Made by a program: the position numbers and the translations under genes
Notes under the pieces: model-generated
What the model saw: the letters and a program-made list of their open reading frames with translations, nothing else
Told to the model about the DNA's origin: nothing
Databases searched by the model: none
Assembly (NCBI GenBank): GCA_050747825.1
Contig: JBOGJG010000170.1
Coordinates: forward strand, 1 to 6,044
DNA: 6,044 nt
DNA from: JBOGJG01 sp050747825
Lineage (GTDB): Bacteria; Acidobacteriota; UBA6911; RPQK01; JBOGJG01
Direction of reading: 5' to 3'
Part shown: positions 5,711 through 6,044 of the stretch, one piece after another
Layout of the letters: every line of letters begins with the position of its first letter
Position numbering within the stretch: position 1 is the first letter of the stretch

Positions 5711-6044
5711 TTAGGCAGCCCGTTGAACCAGCGAGCGCATCTTCTCTTTTTGGCCGGCTTTGATGTGACCCACGGCTAATGCCAGCATGACCATCAGGGC
5801 CAGTCCCACCCGCAACTCCATTTTTTTCTTGCCCCCTAGCAGCGGGAAGGGCAGCCGGGAGCGGATCTGTTCCAGCGCCTCAAAGACCCACACTTGAGCC
5901 TTGTTTTTCACCGCCGTGAGTTCTGTCCATCCGCTGCAGACATCGGTCAGATCCAGCGTTTGAGCGTAATCTCCCCGGCTATTGCCCCCTTCGTGAGCGA
6001 CTAAATCTACCTCGACAAATCCAGGAGAAGCTTCATCCCACTGG
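5711..6044 (-). pseudogene. transposase remnant, apparent fusion of two element types (partial)
   Basis: The frame enters from the right edge and runs 110 residues to TAA (5713-5711). Residues 1-70 look like an rve-type (RNase H fold) integrase/transposase. FVEVDLVAHEGGNSRGDY contains the probable first catalytic Asp13, followed by TLDLTDVCSGWTELTAVKNK and ALEQIRSRLPFPLLG. In that family the next segment should be the second catalytic Asp (a D-x-DNGSEF-type motif). Instead the chain changes at ~5834 to GKKKMELRVGLALMVMLALA and VGHIKAGQKEKMRSLV, which reads like the C-terminal tail of another DDE transposase group. The second Asp and the Glu are absent, so the product cannot be active. A 7-base A run lies just past the junction. 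Family assignments are from memory of the motifs. Confidence 0.75.

Overview
The window looks like ordinary bacterial chromosome with mobile DNA at both ends. The gene set is housekeeping. The combination of a KDG-kinase/KDPG-aldolase pair, a NifS-type desulfurase with a divergent IscU-like scaffold, and a secreted beta-rich protein of a kind I associate with Acidobacteria and similar soil or marine phyla suggests such a lineage. This is an impression from protein style, not a computed placement.

Layout. Positions 1-131 hold the 3' end of an unidentified plus-strand gene that stops 5 bases before the CCA end of a minus-strand tRNA-Phe (137-212). This is the arrangement expected where an integrated element ends in a tRNA gene. 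From 277 to 1955, on the minus strand, come eda (KDPG aldolase) and kdgK (2-keto-3-deoxygluconate kinase), with kdgK overlapping the end of eda. Together they turn 2-keto-3-deoxygluconate into KDPG and then into pyruvate plus glyceraldehyde-3-phosphate. An intergenic region with overlapping divergent promoter candidates (1961-2014) separates them from a plus-strand series: ridA (2039-2416), a cysteine desulfurase (2470-3636), an IscU/NifU-like scaffold protein with a TTG start (3643-3996), and a large secreted protein (4020-5660).

The desulfurase and scaffold form an obvious sulfur-donor/scaffold pair for iron-sulfur cluster assembly. RidA next to a PLP enzyme fits its known role in clearing reactive enamines and imines. 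The scaffold is unusual because the third of the three family cysteines is a glycine. The desulfurase has no Shine-Dalgarno sequence but has a good -10/-35 pair placing the transcription start at or next to its ATG, so it may be leaderless.

The secreted protein has a signal peptide, a twofold beta-sandwich-like repeat and a C-terminal galactose-binding-like domain. Its last ~110 residues look like readthrough into non-coding DNA, and a terminator-like hairpin lies inside that tail. The window ends in a minus-strand transposase remnant (5711-6044). It begins as an rve-type integrase/transposase and switches abruptly, in frame, to what looks like the tail of a different transposase.

I did not find a clearly new multi-gene system. 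The points most worth checking are the variant scaffold protein, the hybrid transposase and the altered end of the secreted protein.
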